Assembly: GCF_028715765.1 (NCBI RefSeq)
Contig: NZ_JAQURE010000004.1
Coordinates: 1-64,000, forward strand
Source of the DNA: Rhodoferax sp.
Lineage (GTDB): Bacteria; Pseudomonadota; Gammaproteobacteria; Burkholderiales; Burkholderiaceae_C
Direction: 5' to 3'
DNA length: 64,000 nucleotides
Shown: in pieces, positions 63,803 through 64,000 of the stretch
Numbering within the stretch: position 1 is the stretch's first letter
Layout: each line of letters begins with the position of its first letter
Notes under the pieces: generated by a model
Told to the model about the DNA's origin: nothing
Database searches by the model: none
Seen by the model: only the letters and a program-made list of their open reading frames with translations
Program-made: the position numbers and the translations under genes

Positions 63803-64000
63803 ATGAAAGAGCGCGATCTTTTCGGCAGCATTGACATTCATTTGATCAAGGTATTGCACACCGTGTTGTCTGAGCGTAGCGTATCGAAAGCCGCCATCCG
63901 TCTGGGCATGCACCAGCCGGCGGTGAGCAGTGCGCTCAAACGGCTGCGCGAGTTTTCGGGCGACCCGCTTTTGGTGCGTTCCGGGGCCTGCATGGTGCCC
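63803..64000 (+). CDS. LysR-family regulator, 5' part only
   Basis: The window ends after 66 codons. The visible part (LFGSIDIHLIKVLHTVLSERSVSKAAIRLGMHQPAVSSALKRLREFSGDPLLVRSG) is a clear LysR winged-helix DNA-binding domain. Being divergent from xdhA, it is a candidate regulator of the xdh genes; its effector domain lies outside the window. Confidence 0.9.
   Translation, partial: MKERDLFGSIDIHLIKVLHTVLSERSVSKAAIRLGMHQPAVSSALKRLREFSGDPLLVRSGACMVP

Overview
The window reads as one chromosomal segment of a betaproteobacterium, most likely a Comamonadaceae member close to Rhodoferax or Polaromonas. The support is the fused aroA-cmk gene, the gene order pheA-tyrA-aroA/cmk-rpsA-ihfB-lapA-lapB-rfaE1-hldD, the lipoprotein multiheme cytochromes, and many copies of a short palindromic repeat (core GCCTCTAGCGCTT...AAGCGCTAG) that I associate with that family. 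I see no rRNA, tRNA, CRISPR array, complete insertion sequence or prophage. The taxon is an inference from gene content only.

Layout. 1-4.2 kb: icd, the azlCD branched-chain amino-acid exporter, elbB and a LOG-family hydrolase. 4.3-7.7 kb: an ECF sigma/anti-sigma pair facing a bufferin-type RiPP metallophore operon (precursor, MNIO enzyme, partner protein, DoxX). 8.2-12.4 kb: a nine-heme lipoprotein cytochrome and a GGDEF-EAL protein with a ruined GGDEF site. 12.5-16.5 kb: an MmeI-like single-chain restriction-modification enzyme, then about 0.9 kb without a convincing gene. 17.4-20.3 kb: an AhpD-like protein and a TVP38 membrane domain fused to a mercuric-reductase-like flavoprotein. 20.3-27.7 kb: ynjBCD-type and modABC transporters, with modE divergent and a clear ModE operator. 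27.7-34.2 kb: a GAF/Fis regulator, a sensor kinase and sigma-54 activator pair, and a sigma-54 promoter in front of a multiheme lipoprotein. 34.5-39 kb: a tungsten aldehyde oxidoreductase operon (aorABC, a MoaD-like gene, an unknown gene). 39-53 kb: a conserved housekeeping block (LPS heptose, lapAB, ihfB, rpsA, aroA-cmk, tyrA, pheA, serC, gyrA). 53-64 kb: an OmpA-like protein, guaC, a UvrD-type helicase, an adenine/adenosine deaminase, xdhCBA, and the start of a LysR gene.

How it fits together. Molybdate/tungstate import (modABC, modE) would supply two pterin enzymes in the window, the aldehyde oxidoreductase and xanthine dehydrogenase. Guanine reductase, the deaminase and XDH form a purine salvage/catabolism neighbourhood. 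Two surface or periplasmic multiheme lipoproteins, one under probable sigma-54 control, suggest respiratory flexibility.

The most distinctive features are the palindromic repeats that have become in-frame coding sequence in several unrelated proteins, the sigma-54 kinase/regulator/cytochrome unit beside the aor operon, and the bufferin operon with its own sigma factor. All functional calls rest on reading motifs and translations by eye; no database search was run.
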